Of a stretch of DNA of 64,000 nt, positions 19,096-28,758 are shown piece after piece. Each line of letters opens with the position of its first letter. Positions within the stretch are counted from its first letter, which is position 1. A model generated the notes under the pieces. It saw only the letters and a program-made list of their open reading frames with translations. It was not told where the DNA came from and did not search any database. This DNA comes from Gemmatimonadota bacterium (GTDB lineage: Bacteria; Gemmatimonadota; Gemmatimonadetes; Gemmatimonadales; Gemmatimonadaceae). Where the stretch lies: the NCBI GenBank assembly GCA_026387915.1, contig JAPLKS010000007.1:62001-126000 (forward strand), given 5' to 3'. The translations under genes were made by a program, and so were the position numbers.

Positions 19096-19779
19096 ATGCT
19101 CCGTTGCAACGTTCGACCGATCCTCTGCCTCGTCACGGCCGCCCTCCTCTCCGGATGCGCTGCCCCCGCGGACCGCAGCGCCGCGCGTGGATTGCTGCCG
19201 GCTGCGGATTCGGCGCGCCGAGACTCCATCGCCCGCGCCCAGCAGGATTCTCTCAACCGCACCATGCCCGGCTACGTCGTGGACTCGATACTCCCCGTGG
19301 CAGAGCAGGTGCGCCGGTTCGCAGCGCAGCTTCGCGAGGCGCCGGTCGCTGAACTGCAGGGGGCAAGCCAGTCGCGCGACGCCCTCGTGAAGCGCTTCGT
19401 TCAGGCCGTGGTGGCCGCCGATTCCGCCGACCTGCTCGCGATGGCGCTCACCGCGCGCGAGTTCATTGACCTCGTCTATCCCGAATCACCCGCCACGCAC
19501 CCGCCATACCAACAGGATCCGGCACTGGTGTGGCGCACGATTCAGAACCCGAGCGTCTCCGGATTCAAGCGGCTCGTGCGCCGGGCCGGCGGCATTCGCA
19601 TGACGCTGGCCGATTACGCCTGTGATCCCGCAGCGCAGCAAGGGAAGAACCGCCTGTGGGCCAATTGCCGGCTTCGGCTGGTCGGCGCCACAGGCGACAC
19701 CACGACGCACCGATTCTTCGGCACGATTCTCGAACGGAACGGCCGCTTCAAGATCATCTCGTTCAAGAACGAGTTCTGA
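19096..19779 (+). CDS. Putative lipoprotein of unknown function
   Basis: 227 residues from the ATG at 19096. Signal with lipobox LSGC and Cys21, then a helical, Arg/Asp/Ala-rich stretch (about 25-75) and a mixed domain containing four aromatic and charged blocks (AREFIDLVYPESPA, NPSVSGFKRLVRRAGG, HRFFGTILERNGRFK). I do not recognise a family. It sits between the beta-helix lipoprotein and the PiT transporter and ends at a shared bidirectional terminator, so it may belong with the outer-membrane phosphate genes, but nothing in the protein proves that. Confidence 0.75.
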   Translation: MLRCNVRPILCLVTAALLSGCAAPADRSAARGLLPAADSARRDSIARAQQDSLNRTMPGYVVDSILPVAEQVRRFAAQLREAPVAELQGASQSRDALVKRFVQAVVAADSADLLAMALTAREFIDLVYPESPATHPPYQQDPALVWRTIQNPSVSGFKRLVRRAGGIRMTLADYACDPAAQQGKNRLWANCRLRLVGATGDTTTHRFFGTILERNGRFKIISFKNEF

Positions 19780-19784
19780 CCGAC

Positions 19785-19845
19785 CGAACACATTCCGGAA
19801 GCACGAGGGGGCCGCCGGAAATCCGGCGGCCCCCTCGATGTGTTC
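19785..19845. terminator. Bidirectional terminator between convergent genes
   Basis: A perfect 16-bp stem (19804-19819 with 19822-19837; the two-base gap means the top pairs open as loop) is nested inside an outer 8-bp match (GAACACAT at 19785 onward and ATGTGTTC at 19838-19845). It lies between the stops of the convergent lipoprotein and PiT genes and should serve both. Confidence 0.8.
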
Positions 19846-19868
19846 GATCGTGCGCGTCGACCCCGACT

Positions 19869-20906
19869 CTATGATCCCGGCAACGCCGCCGACAGCAGCA
19901 GGAATGCGATGGCTGCGATCATCCCGGCCATCGGAATAGTGAGCACCCACGCCCACAGGATGCGCCGCGCCAGTCCCCAGCGCACGCCGGACAGCCGGTT
20001 CGTCGCACCGACGCCGACGATCGCACCGGTAATCGTGTGCGTGGTGCTGACCGGAATTCCAAAGTGCGACGCAGCAAAGATCACAATCGCCCCACCCGTC
20101 TCCGCGCAGAACCCACCCACCGGCCGCAGCCGCGTGATGCGCGAGCCCATCGTGTGCACAATGCGCCATCCACCGAACAGCGTGCCGAGCGAAATACAGG
20201 TATAGGCCGCGAGCTTCACCCATACGGGAATCGCGTCGAAGGTCTCGACGAACAGATAGCGCCCCCAGCCGGTCTCGTTGCGAAACGTTTCTTTTGACGC
20301 GACGAGCAACCCGACGATAATCCCCATCGTCTTTTGCGCGTCGTTCGTGCCGTGGGCCAGCGAGAGCCACGCCGAGGAGATCAACTGCCCCGGACGGAAC
20401 AGCTTATCGATGCGGCGTGGCGTCACCTTCTGGAACAGGTTGAACACCAGCGCCATCAGCGCAAACCCAATGAGCATCCCGAACAGCGGCGAAAGCGCGA
20501 TCGCGGAGAGCGTCTCGATCCACTTCCGCCCCCACAGCAATCCGCTGATGCCGGCTTTGGCCACCGCTGCGCCCGAAAACCCACCGATGAGCGCGTGCGA
20601 CGAACTCGACGGAATGCCGAAATACCAGGTAAACAAATTCCAGACAATCGCGCCCAGCAGACCGGCAAAGATCACGTTCGGCGTGACGATCGACTGCGCC
20701 ACGAATCCACCGCTCACGGCCTTGGCCACCGCCGAGCTGCCGAAGAACACCGCCGCGAAGTTGAACGTCGCCGCCCACAGCACCGCCGCAAACGGCGAGA
20801 GCACGCGCGTGCCCACGATGGTGGCAATGGAGTTAGCCGAATCGTGAAAGCCGTTGATGAAGTCAAAGGCAAACGCGAACAGGATGATGATCACAACGTA
20901 CGTCAT
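19869..20906 (-). CDS. pit: Low-affinity inorganic phosphate transporter, PiT family
   Basis: 345 residues, polytopic inner-membrane protein. The family's duplicated signature is visible: GFHDSANSIATIVGTR at about 19-34 and LAHGTNDAQKTMG at about 181-193, plus the repeated GIPSSSSHALIGG and GIPVSTTHTITGA halves. Couples phosphate (as metal phosphate) entry to the proton gradient. The DUF47 gene ends 9 bp upstream on the same strand, the usual two-gene pit operon. Complements the high-affinity Pst system encoded nearby. Confidence 0.94.
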   Translation of the reverse strand: MTYVVIIILFAFAFDFINGFHDSANSIATIVGTRVLSPFAAVLWAATFNFAAVFFGSSAVAKAVSGGFVAQSIVTPNVIFAGLLGAIVWNLFTWYFGIPSSSSHALIGGFSGAAVAKAGISGLLWGRKWIETLSAIALSPLFGMLIGFALMALVFNLFQKVTPRRIDKLFRPGQLISSAWLSLAHGTNDAQKTMGIIVGLLVASKETFRNETGWGRYLFVETFDAIPVWVKLAAYTCISLGTLFGGWRIVHTMGSRITRLRPVGGFCAETGGAIVIFAASHFGIPVSTTHTITGAIVGVGATNRLSGVRWGLARRILWAWVLTIPMAGMIAAIAFLLLSAALPGS

Positions 20907-20915
20907 CCGCGACGC

Positions 20916-21527
20916 TCAGCTGTTCTTGAGGGCAATGCTCTCGAGCACGTTCAACACGTCGTCCGCTTCGTCAATCGCGTGCTCAATATTGTCGTACAGT
21001 TCCTTCCACTTGATCACCTCAAGCGCGTCCGGCTTGCCCTCAAACAGCGCGCCGACCGCTGCCGAGTAGATGGCATCCGCTTCTTCCTCAAGCTTTTTCA
21101 CGTCGCGCCCAATGAGCGCGACCTTGTGCGAATCTCGAACTGATGTCACCGCCTGAGCGATGGCCTCGGTGGCCTGCAGCAAAACGCGGGTGAGTTCCTT
21201 CGCCGGTTCCTTGCGGTCGGCGAGGTGGAACATCTGCGCGCGACGTGCCGTGCCGTCCATGAGATCCACCACGTTGTCGAGGCGCGACGCCAGGAGATGG
21301 ATGTCCTCGCGATCGAGCGGCGTCACGAAGCTCCGGTCGATGCGGTTCATAATCTCGTGCGTGATTTCGTCCGCTTGGTGTTCGAGCTCTTTGATTTGCG
21401 CCGCATAGTGATCGAGGCGCGTGGGCTCCGTGAAGAGCGCATTGAGCAGGGCAGCCGAGCGGGTCATCAGCACCGCTAAGCCGTCGAACATTTCAAAAAA
21501 GCCTTCGTCTTTCGGAATGAGACGCAC
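20916..21527 (-). CDS. DUF47 family PhoU-like protein, partner of PiT
   Basis: 203 residues, predicted all-helical with the PhoU-like metal motifs EHQADEITHEI and ASRLDNVVDLMD in the first half and DNIEHAIDEADD near the end. The N-terminus (LIPKDEGFFEMF) is characteristic of DUF47 proteins, which sit upstream of PiT transporters and are thought to regulate them. Translated first in a two-gene operon with pit, with 9 bp between them. Distinct from the true PhoU at 7237-7959. Confidence 0.92.
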   Translation of the reverse strand: MRLIPKDEGFFEMFDGLAVLMTRSAALLNALFTEPTRLDHYAAQIKELEHQADEITHEIMNRIDRSFVTPLDREDIHLLASRLDNVVDLMDGTARRAQMFHLADRKEPAKELTRVLLQATEAIAQAVTSVRDSHKVALIGRDVKKLEEEADAIYSAAVGALFEGKPDALEVIKWKELYDNIEHAIDEADDVLNVLESIALKNS

Positions 21528-21557
21528 GGGGTCCAGTCTCCGGAGAAAGCGCCAGCC

Positions 21558-21647
21558 GTTACAACCGTGAGAGGGAAAGCTACCGCGCCGTTACAATTGG
21601 ACGCAAACAGAACTCTGCCTTTCTTGGGTATGTAACGAGACCGTTAC
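21558..21647. promoter_or_regulatory. Cluster of GTTAC elements upstream of DUF47-pit
   Basis: GTTAC occurs at 21558-21562, 21590-21594 (with GCTAC exactly 11 bp before it) and 21643-21647, and GTAAC at 21632-21636 exactly 11 bp from the last, making an inverted pair. The density is like that of the pstS region but no array has two good units pointing toward the DUF47 gene, so Pho control here is only a possibility. Confidence 0.3.
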
Positions 21648-22447
21648 ACAGCGCCTGGGTGCCTTAGATCTCCCGAGCCCGCCGGCCCGAATCGCAAAGC
21701 ATCGAGCGCGCGCCTCCGGCCCATCAGTACCGGATCCTCGAACAGCTTCACGAGGACCACCCCAGCAACAAACCCGCCAACGTGCGCCCAGACAGCCACC
21801 CCGCCGGCCACTTCGGGATTGGCACGCAGCACTTCCGGCAAGCCGGTTACTACCTGCATCCCAAACCACCAGAGCAGCACCGCCCACGCCGGTAGCGGAA
21901 TCACTTTCCAGAAAATGATGAAAATGAACAGCATCCGCACGCGCACACGCGGAAAGAGCATGAGGTATGCCCCCATCACGCCGGAGATCGCGCCGCTCGC
22001 TCCCACCGTCGGCACCGGAGAGGCAGGCCCCACCAGCACGTGCGCAGCGGCCGCAGCAAGCCCGCACACGAGGTAGAACAGCAGAAACCGTCCGCGCCCC
22101 ATCACATCCTCAATGTTGTTGCCAAACACCCAGAAAAAGAGCGCGTTGCCGAGGATGTGCCCCCAACTCCCATGCAGAAAGAGGGAGATCACCGGCGTCA
22201 GCCAGTTGATCCGGTCGTGGTCCACAACGCACACGAGGTCATTCCCCATCGGCACCGCTAGGCCGAGCGCGGCCTGCCCCGAGAGCTCCCCAGGCACCAT
22301 CCCGAGGTTACAGACGCTCGTCACCAGCGCGCGGTCGTCAAAGCCCGCGCCCTGCACAAACACCCAGACCGCAAACATCCCCGCGAGGATGAAAATGGTC
22401 ATCCACGGTGTGCGAAGCGTTGGATTATCGTCGGAGAGCGGGATCAC
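21644..22447 (-). CDS. Rhomboid family intramembrane serine protease
   Basis: 267 residues with about six membrane helices. The catalytic serine is in GASGAISG and the paired histidine in AHVGGFVAG; the L1-loop segment FLHGSWGHILGNALFFWVFG with HGSWGH and N is also present. Cleaves membrane-embedded substrates. N- and C-terminal tails are cytosolic-looking and short, so this is the basic bacterial form. Its stop overlaps the GTAAC/GTTAC pair noted upstream of DUF47. No functional link to its neighbours is evident. Confidence 0.9.
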   Translation of the reverse strand: MIPLSDDNPTLRTPWMTIFILAGMFAVWVFVQGAGFDDRALVTSVCNLGMVPGELSGQAALGLAVPMGNDLVCVVDHDRINWLTPVISLFLHGSWGHILGNALFFWVFGNNIEDVMGRGRFLLFYLVCGLAAAAAHVLVGPASPVPTVGASGAISGVMGAYLMLFPRVRVRMLFIFIIFWKVIPLPAWAVLLWWFGMQVVTGLPEVLRANPEVAGGVAVWAHVGGFVAGVVLVKLFEDPVLMGRRRALDALRFGPAGSGDLRHPGAV

Positions 22448-22659
22448 GCGCGGCTCGGCGGGGGTGAACTGTCGTTTTGGCGCACCGCAACTGCTTCAAA
22501 ATCAAGGAGTTTGCGTCATCTTGGCTGAATTTACTGGCCTTGTCCTTGCTCTTTCAACTGGCAAGCGGCGGCCCGGTCTTCGGTCCGGCGCCGTCCGTCG
22601 CAGAACCGCACTGGGCTCCGCGACCCAGAAACTCTCAAAAAGTTACTCCCGAGGATCTC

Positions 22660-24594
22660 ATGGCAGACAAAGTTATCGGCATTGACTTGGGCACCACCAA
22701 CTCGGTGGTCGCCGTCATGGAAGGAGGCGACCCGGTCGTCATTCCGAACGCGGAAGGCGGACGGACCACGCCGTCGGTGGTGGGATTCAGCAAGGACGGC
22801 GAGCGCCTCGTGGGGCAGATCGCTAAGCGTCAGGCGGTCACTAATCCGCAGAACACCGTCTTCTCCATCAAGCGCTTCATGGGGCGCAAGATGCCGGAGA
22901 TCACGGAAGAACTGAAGCGCGTCCCGTACGCCGTAAAGAGCGGCACCAACGACGTCGCCTCCGTCGAGGTGCAGGGCAAGCGTTACACGCCGCCCGAAAT
23001 CTCGGCGATGATTCTCCAAAAAATGAAGCAGACCGCCGAAGACTACCTCGGCCACCCGGTGACCAAGGCGGTCGTGACGGTGCCGGCCTACTTCAACGAC
23101 TCGCAGCGCCAGGCCACCAAGGACGCGGGCAAGATCGCGGGCCTCGAAGTGCTGCGCATTGTCAACGAACCGACGGCCGCCGCACTCGCGTACGGCCTCG
23201 ACAAGCAAGGGAAGAAGGACGAGAAAGTTGCCGTGTTCGATCTCGGCGGCGGCACGTACGACATCTCCGTGCTCGATTTCTACGAAGTGGACGGCACCAA
23301 GCAGTTCGAGGTGAAGTCCACCAACGGCGACACGCACCTCGGCGGCGACGACTTTGACCAGAAGGTGATTGACTGGCTCGTGGCCGAGTTCCGCAAGGAT
23401 CAGGCGATTGACCTCTCCAAGGACCCGATGGCGCTCCAGCGCCTCAAGGAAGCCGCGGAAAAGGCGAAGATCGAACTGTCGGGCACGATGAGCACGGATA
23501 TCAATCTTCCGTTCATCACGGCCGATCAGTCGGGCCCGAAGCACCTCAACTACCAGCTCACACGCGCCAAGTTCGAACAGCTCGTGGACGACCTCGTACA
23601 GCGTACGCTCGAGCCCATGAAGAAGGCGCTCGCCGACGCCGGCATGCAGCCGTCAGAAGTGGACGAAGTGCTCCTCGTGGGTGGCTCGACGCGTATTCCG
23701 AAGGTGCAGGAAGTGGTGAAGGCGTTCTTCGGCAAGGAGCCGAACAAGGGCGTGAACCCGGATGAAGTCGTAGCCGTGGGCGCGGCCATTCAGGGCGCGG
23801 TTCTCACGGGCGAGCAGAAGGACGTGCTGCTTCTCGACGTGAGCCCGCTCTCGCTCGGCATTGAGACGCTCGGCGGCGTGACCACCGTGCTCATTCCGCG
23901 CAACACGACGATCCCCACCAAGAAGTCGGAGACGTTCAGCACCGCCGACGACAACCAGACGACGGTGGTAATTCACGTGCTGCAGGGCGAACGCGAACTG
24001 GCCGTGTATAACAAGACGATTGGTAAATTTCAGCTGACGGGGATTCCGCCGGCTCCGCGCGGTTTGCCGCAGGTTGAGGTCACGTTTGACATTGACGCCA
24101 ACGGCATTCTGCACGTGACGGCCAAGGACAAGGCCACGAACAAGGAACAGAAAATCAAGATCGAAGCGTCGAGCGGCTTGAGCGACGCCGAAATTGACAA
24201 GATGGTGAAGGACGCCGAAGTGAACGCCTCCGAGGACAAGCGGAAGCGCGAGGAGATTGACACGCGGAACCGCCTCGACACTCTGGCGTATCAAGTGGAG
24301 AAGGAGTCGAAGGAATGGGCCGACAAGGTGCCGGCCGAACTCAAGACCCGTCTCGACGCTGCGGTGGAACGTGCGCGACGCGCCCACAAGGGCGACGACA
24401 TGAACGAGATCAAGGGCGCGCTCGAAGAACTGAACGCGTCCTTCCAGGCTGCTGGGACGGCGGTGTATGCGGCGCAGGCCGCGCAGCCGTCGGCTGAAGC
24501 CGGCACGGAGGCGGGAGCGGCAGGTGCCGCCGACGCGAAGAAGGAAGAAGTGGTCGAAGCCGACTACGAGATCGTGGACGAACCCAAGAAGTAG
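22660..24594 (+). CDS. dnaK: Chaperone DnaK (Hsp70)
   Basis: 644 residues from the ATG at 22660 with GAGG at 22651-22654; an in-frame extension of 61 codons upstream lacks Hsp70 similarity. ATPase domain begins [18 protein letters not shown], with [26 protein letters not shown] and [11 protein letters not shown]; the linker [17 protein letters not shown] leads into the substrate-binding domain and a lid, and the C-terminus ends Asp/Glu-rich ([14 protein letters not shown]), matching the EEVD-like tail. No dnaJ or grpE is adjacent and I see no CIRCE element in the 212-bp leader. Terminated by a strong hairpin. Confidence 0.98.
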   Translation: MADKVIGIDLGTTNSVVAVMEGGDPVVIPNAEGGRTTPSVVGFSKDGERLVGQIAKRQAVTNPQNTVFSIKRFMGRKMPEITEELKRVPYAVKSGTNDVASVEVQGKRYTPPEISAMILQKMKQTAEDYLGHPVTKAVVTVPAYFNDSQRQATKDAGKIAGLEVLRIVNEPTAAALAYGLDKQGKKDEKVAVFDLGGGTYDISVLDFYEVDGTKQFEVKSTNGDTHLGGDDFDQKVIDWLVAEFRKDQAIDLSKDPMALQRLKEAAEKAKIELSGTMSTDINLPFITADQSGPKHLNYQLTRAKFEQLVDDLVQRTLEPMKKALADAGMQPSEVDEVLLVGGSTRIPKVQEVVKAFFGKEPNKGVNPDEVVAVGAAIQGAVLTGEQKDVLLLDVSPLSLGIETLGGVTTVLIPRNTTIPTKKSETFSTADDNQTTVVIHVLQGERELAVYNKTIGKFQLTGIPPAPRGLPQVEVTFDIDANGILHVTAKDKATNKEQKIKIEASSGLSDAEIDKMVKDAEVNASEDKRKREEIDTRNRLDTLAYQVEKESKEWADKVPAELKTRLDAAVERARRAHKGDDMNEIKGALEELNASFQAAGTAVYAAQAAQPSAEAGTEAGAAGAADAKKEEVVEADYEIVDEPKK

Positions 24595-24610
24595 CCCCGT
24601 CCGCACCTCT

Positions 24611-24645
24611 CGGCCGCCGACAGTAGATTTGACTGTCGGCGGCCG
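24611..24645 (+). terminator. Terminator after dnaK
   Basis: Perfect 14-bp stem (24611-24624 with 24632-24645) and a 7-base loop AGATTTG, 16 bases after the dnaK stop. A TTTTTT run lies a little downstream (about 24664). Confidence 0.75.
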
Positions 24646-24731
24646 CGTGCGAACTGGCAACCGTTTTTTCAGCAGGCGTGACTAAGCCGTACAGGAAGCA
24701 GCATTCACACCGCAGAACCGGATTCAACCGC

Positions 24732-26294
24732 ATGAGCCTCAAAATGACCAAGCCAAAATTTGCCGCCATTGCGGCGATCGCCTTCATCTCCGGCGTCGCC
24801 TTTGCGTCGTCCATGGATTGGACGAAAATCCTTTCGGCCCAGAGCAAATCGAACGGGTCGAAGCCGCTGTCCGCCGCCGTGCAGACGCTGGCCGATCAGG
24901 GGAACGCATTCGTAGCGATCGCCGAGCATGTGACGCCGGCGGTGGTGTCGATTACCGCGCAGCGCGATCCGCGCCCGGCCGACGCGCGCCGTCAGCGGCA
25001 GGTGCCGCCTGGGATGCAGGGCTTTGAAGAACTGTTCCAGGACCCGCGCCAACAGGGCCCGCAGGAATCGTCGGGCACAGGTTTCATTGTGACCGGCGAG
25101 GGCTACATCCTCACCAACAACCACGTGGTGGAAGGCGCCGATCGCGTGAAGGTGGCGCTCTCCGACCGCCGCACGTTCACGGCCAAGATCATTGGCCGCG
25201 ATCCGCAGACGGATGTGGCCGTGCTCAAAATCGAAGGCAAGGATCTCCCGACGATCTCGCTCGGCGACGACGCCAAAGTACGCGTCGGCGAATGGGCCGT
25301 GGCCGTGGGCAATCCGCTCGGGCTCGACTTTACGGTGACGGCGGGCATCATCAGCGCGAAGGGGCGTTCGTATGAACTCGCGCAGCTCAATCAGAATCTG
25401 TACGCCATTCAGGATTTCATTCAGACGGACGCGGCGATCAACCCCGGCAACTCGGGCGGGCCGCTCGTGAACATTCGCGGCGAAGTGATTGGCATCAATA
25501 GCGCCATTGCGAGCCCGACGGGCACATACGCCGGCTACGGCTTTGCGATTCCGATTACGCTCGCCAAGACGGTGATGGATGACATCATCACGCACGGCCG
25601 CGTGCGCCGCGCCATTATGGGCGCGACGATCGGCGAAGTGAGTGCGGAAGATGCCGCGGTCAATAAACTGCCGAGCATTTCTGGCGTGAAGATCGGCAGC
25701 TTCAGCCCGGCCGATGGTCCGGCTGAGAAGGCGGGGCTCGAGAGTGGCGACATTGTGCTCAAGGCCGACGGCAAGCCGATTGATCGGGTGAGCACGTTGC
25801 AGCGCGTGATTCGCTCGCACCAGCCGGGTGAGACGGTGCAACTCGAAGGGGTGCGCTACGGCGACAAGAAGTCGTTCAAGGTGAAACTCATGGAAGCGCC
25901 GAGCGACGATAAGGCCGTGGTGGCGGCGGCCCGTCCCACGGAGAACCCGGAAGCTGCCGCGACCGCGACCGCCAAGAAGCTCGGCTTTAGCGTGGAAGCG
26001 CTGACGGCGACGACGCTCAAGGCCAACAAGCTGAAGGACTCGCAGACCGGCGTGATCGTGAAGGAAGTCGAGCGCAATGCGCCCGCGTTCCAGAAGCTTT
26101 TTGTGAGCGACATTATTACCGAGGTGACCTTCCCCGAGAAGGCGCGTGGCCAGGTGCGCAACGCGGCCGACCTGATGAAGGCGCTCGGTGGCTTGAAGGA
26201 CGGCGATTTTGTGGGACTCAAGGTGATGTTCCCCGACAGCCGGAACCCTGGGGAGCTGGCGACGCGGGTCGTGAACCTACGGGTCGGCAACTGA
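24732..26294 (+). CDS. degP: Periplasmic serine protease/chaperone, DegP/HtrA (Do) type
   Basis: 520 residues from the ATG at 24732; this start is uncertain because no good ribosome site precedes it, and 24744 or a GTG at 24678 are options. A signal-anchor (FAAIAAIAFISGVAFASS) leads to a trypsin-like domain with His in TNNHVVEGAD, Asp in QTDVAVLKI and Ser in NPGNSGGPL. Two PDZ domains follow: the first from about residue 300 (SGVKIGSFSPADGPAEKAG), the second from about 410. Degrades or holds misfolded envelope proteins. Lies after dnaK but with a terminator between them. Confidence 0.93.
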   Translation: MSLKMTKPKFAAIAAIAFISGVAFASSMDWTKILSAQSKSNGSKPLSAAVQTLADQGNAFVAIAEHVTPAVVSITAQRDPRPADARRQRQVPPGMQGFEELFQDPRQQGPQESSGTGFIVTGEGYILTNNHVVEGADRVKVALSDRRTFTAKIIGRDPQTDVAVLKIEGKDLPTISLGDDAKVRVGEWAVAVGNPLGLDFTVTAGIISAKGRSYELAQLNQNLYAIQDFIQTDAAINPGNSGGPLVNIRGEVIGINSAIASPTGTYAGYGFAIPITLAKTVMDDIITHGRVRRAIMGATIGEVSAEDAAVNKLPSISGVKIGSFSPADGPAEKAGLESGDIVLKADGKPIDRVSTLQRVIRSHQPGETVQLEGVRYGDKKSFKVKLMEAPSDDKAVVAAARPTENPEAAATATAKKLGFSVEALTATTLKANKLKDSQTGVIVKEVERNAPAFQKLFVSDIITEVTFPEKARGQVRNAADLMKALGGLKDGDFVGLKVMFPDSRNPGELATRVVNLRVGN

Positions 26295-26312
26295 CCCACG
26301 GCTGAAGGGCTT

Positions 26313-26354
26313 GAGCGCCCGCAGTCGATTCGACTGCGGGCGCTCTTTTGTTTT
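26313..26354 (+). terminator. Terminator after degP
   Basis: Textbook intrinsic terminator: perfect 15-bp stem (26313-26327 with 26331-26345), 3-base loop ATT, then TTTTGTTTT. It insulates degP from the tRNA gene that begins 22 bp later. Confidence 0.93.
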
Positions 26355-26376
26355 ATCTTTCGGGGGTAGGTGTAGC

Positions 26377-26460
26377 GCGAGAGTGGCGGAACTGGCAGAC
26401 GCGCAGGACTTAGGATCCTGTGGGGTAACACCCGTCCGGGTTCGACTCCCGGCTTTCGCA
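26377..26460 (+). tRNA. tRNA-Leu (anticodon UAG)
   Basis: 84 nt. The acceptor stem pairs GCGAGAG (26377-26383) with CTTTCGC (26453-26459), followed by discriminator A at 26460. The anticodon arm has stem CAGGA/TCCTG around loop CTTAGGA, giving anticodon TAG at 26411-26413 (reads CUA and CUG). A long variable arm (GGGTAACACCC) marks it as class II, and the T arm GGGTTCGACTCCC is intact. CCA is not encoded. Confidence 0.96.
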
Positions 26461-26589
26461 TGGATTTCGGATTACCGGGGCGTAGCTTGGTTCCGCCCCC
26501 CCATCTATATAGATTTCACCCCAGACAGACCGACCTTCCCCACCCCGCCCCGGGCCATCCTGTGGCGGGGTTCTTACCCATAGCGACCC

Positions 26590-27834
26590 ATGGACATTCA
26601 GGTTCTTTCCCGGCAGGCCGAAGGAGTGGAGCGTCGTCTCCAGATCTCCATTTCGGCAACGCGCGTTGCCAGCGCCAAGGATTCCGCGGCCAAGAAGGTG
26701 GCGCTGCAGGTGCGTCTTCCCGGCTTCCGCGTCGGCAAGGCGCCGGCGGGCGTGGTCCGTAAGAAGTACGCGCAGGAGATCGAGGCCGAGGCTATCGACC
26801 AGCTGATGCGTGAGGCGTACGACAGCGTGATTGAGAGCGAAAAGCTCCAGCCCATTACGCAGCCGCATGCCCACGACGTGAAGCTCGACGACGCCACCGG
26901 ACTCACCTTTGAGCTCCACTGCGAAGTGAAGCCCGAGCTGACGCTGGAGCGCCTCACCGGCTTCACCGCGACGCGACCGAACCCGATGGTGACTGATGCG
27001 CAGATCACCGAGCAGATCGACTCCATGCGCGATCAAAAGGCAACGTGGACGCCGGTGGAAGAGAAGCCGCTCGAGGGCGACATGGTCGCGGTGATGCTGG
27101 CCGTAGCCGGCGAAGACGGCACGATTCCCGAGGGGAAGGAATATCGGATCGTGATCGGCGCTGGGCAGGCGATTTCGGCGATCGAGGAAGTGATTCTCGG
27201 CCTCACCCCTGGCTCGACGGCTGAGCAGTTGGTGAAGTGGCCGGATGATTTTCCGGACGAGGAGCAGGCCGGCAAGTCCAAGATGGTGCGCGCGCAGCTC
27301 ACCGAGGTGAAGCGCAAGTCGATGCCGCCGCTGGATGACGCGCTCGCGCGTGAGATGGGCGATTTTGACTCGTTGGAGGCGCTCACCAAGGCCGTGCGTG
27401 AGGATCTCGAGGGGAACGCGGTGCGTGAGGCCGATGCGGCTGTGCGTGGCGCGTTGCTCGAGCAGGTGATCGAGGCCAATCCGTTTGACGTGCCGCCGTC
27501 GTGGGTGAAGCAGCTCGTGAAGGCCTATGCACAGGCCTATCAGGTGCCAGAGAGCGAGATTGAGCAGTTCTCGGGGCAGTTTGGCGCGACCGCCGAGCGG
27601 CAGGTGCGCCGCGACCTCGTGATTGAGACGCTGGCCGAGCGCGAAAAGTTGGCCGCGACCGAAAAAGATGTGGACGAAAAAGTGGCAGAGATGGCTGGCA
27701 AGCGCGGTGCCGATACTGGACAGGTGTACGCGGCGTTGCAGAAGGCCGGACGGCTCCGCGAGATCGAGCGGGGTATTACTGAGGAGCGGGTGTTTGAGTG
27801 GCTCCTGAAGCAGAACACCGTGACGCAGGCGTGA
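26590..27834 (+). CDS. tig: Trigger factor
   Basis: 414 residues. Ribosome-associated chaperone and prolyl isomerase that meets nascent chains. The ribosome-binding tail signature appears as [18 protein letters not shown] (about 44-61), followed by a PPIase domain (about 150-240) and a helical C-terminal domain. The PPIase is somewhat divergent and the protein slightly shorter than E. coli Tig (432). First gene of the classic tig-clpP-clpX set. The 129 bp before it contain a 12-bp palindrome ATCTATATAGAT (26503-26514). Confidence 0.95.
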   Translation: MDIQVLSRQAEGVERRLQISISATRVASAKDSAAKKVALQVRLPGFRVGKAPAGVVRKKYAQEIEAEAIDQLMREAYDSVIESEKLQPITQPHAHDVKLDDATGLTFELHCEVKPELTLERLTGFTATRPNPMVTDAQITEQIDSMRDQKATWTPVEEKPLEGDMVAVMLAVAGEDGTIPEGKEYRIVIGAGQAISAIEEVILGLTPGSTAEQLVKWPDDFPDEEQAGKSKMVRAQLTEVKRKSMPPLDDALAREMGDFDSLEALTKAVREDLEGNAVREADAAVRGALLEQVIEANPFDVPPSWVKQLVKAYAQAYQVPESEIEQFSGQFGATAERQVRRDLVIETLAEREKLAATEKDVDEKVAEMAGKRGADTGQVYAALQKAGRLREIERGITEERVFEWLLKQNTVTQA

Positions 27835-27929
27835 AGCACCGGCAGGGGAACCACGAGGGAACCGCGGGCGCGATTGCGCCGCCGCCCCTGTGGGACCGCC
27901 GCCGTCAACCCGACGAAGAGGACGAGGAC

Positions 27930-28565
27930 ATGGCGATCATTCCGAACCCGTATGTCATTGAACGGTCGAGCCGCGGTGAGCGGAGCTACGACGTGTATTC
28001 GCGGCTCCTCATGGACCGCATCATTTTCCTCGGCACGCCGATCAACGACGACGTGGCGAACATGATCATTGCACAGTTGCTCTTTCTCGAGGCGGACAAC
28101 CCCGGCCGAGATATTCACCTGTACATCAACTCGCCGGGCGGCAGTGTGTCGAGCGGCATGGCGATTTACGACACGATGCAGTTCCTGAAGTCGCCGGTGA
28201 ACACGATCTGCATGGGGATGGCCGCGTCGATGGGGTCGTTCCTGCTGGCGGCTGGCCGCGCGGGCAAGCGTTCGGCGCTGCCGCATTCGCGCATCATGAT
28301 TCACCAGCCGAGCGGCGGTGCCTCGGGTACGGCGGCGGACATTGAGATTCAGGCCAAGGAAATTCTGTACCTGCGCGCGCAGATGAACGGGTTGTACGCC
28401 AAGCACACCGGGCGGAATCTCGAGCAGATTGAGCGCGACATGGAGCGCGATTTCTTTATGTCGGCCGAAGAAGCCAAGAAATACGGCCTGATTGACCAGG
28501 TGATTTCGCAGCGTGAAGAAGTGGCGGCCGCGCACGCGTTGGCGGCGAGCGAGAACGCCAAGTAA
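27930..28565 (+). CDS. clpP: ATP-dependent Clp protease proteolytic subunit
   Basis: 211 residues from the ATG at 27930 (GAGG at 27924-27927), about 95 bp after tig. Serine peptidase that assembles into a double heptameric barrel. The catalytic Ser is in [12 protein letters not shown], the His in [12 protein letters not shown], and the Asp lies in the [12 protein letters not shown] region. [20 protein letters not shown] is the oxyanion-hole signature. Works with ClpX encoded next. Confidence 0.97.
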   Translation: MAIIPNPYVIERSSRGERSYDVYSRLLMDRIIFLGTPINDDVANMIIAQLLFLEADNPGRDIHLYINSPGGSVSSGMAIYDTMQFLKSPVNTICMGMAASMGSFLLAAGRAGKRSALPHSRIMIHQPSGGASGTAADIEIQAKEILYLRAQMNGLYAKHTGRNLEQIERDMERDFFMSAEEAKKYGLIDQVISQREEVAAAHALAASENAK

Positions 28566-28607
28566 CTCGTTGGAAGATCAGCGTTTTTGAGGGTTGGGGT
28601 GCCGGGC

Positions 28608-28637
28608 TTGTGAATTGCTTCACAAAGCCGATACTAT
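28608..28637 (+). promoter_or_regulatory. Putative promoter for clpX
   Basis: TTGTGA (28608-28613) and TACTAT (28632-28637) are 18 bp apart and resemble sigma70 -35 and -10 hexamers. The -35 lies in an inverted repeat TTGTGAA-N4-TTCACAA (28608-28625) that could be an operator. It sits in the 193-bp gap between clpP and clpX, which otherwise shows no gene. Confidence 0.45.
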
Positions 28638-28758
28638 GGACTAGAAGCTTGCCCCGCTTTGGGGGTACTGTTACACATCAGGAAGTCGCGCGTCGCACCG
28701 GTACATCCCACGATGGGAATGTCCCTCAGCGACCGTCACAGAGGCTCGTTTTCGATCG

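Noticed and set aside
22448-22659. Possible CIRCE or heat-shock promoter before dnaK
   Set aside because: No TTAGCACTC-N9-GAGTGCTAA dyad and no convincing heat-shock -35/-10 pair could be found by eye.
26477-26499. Terminator after tRNA-Leu
   Set aside because: Six-base stem GGGGCG/CGCCCC with an 11-base loop and no T-run; not convincing.
28671-28675. Single GTTAC before clpX
   Set aside because: An isolated pentamer without an 11-bp partner is expected by chance.
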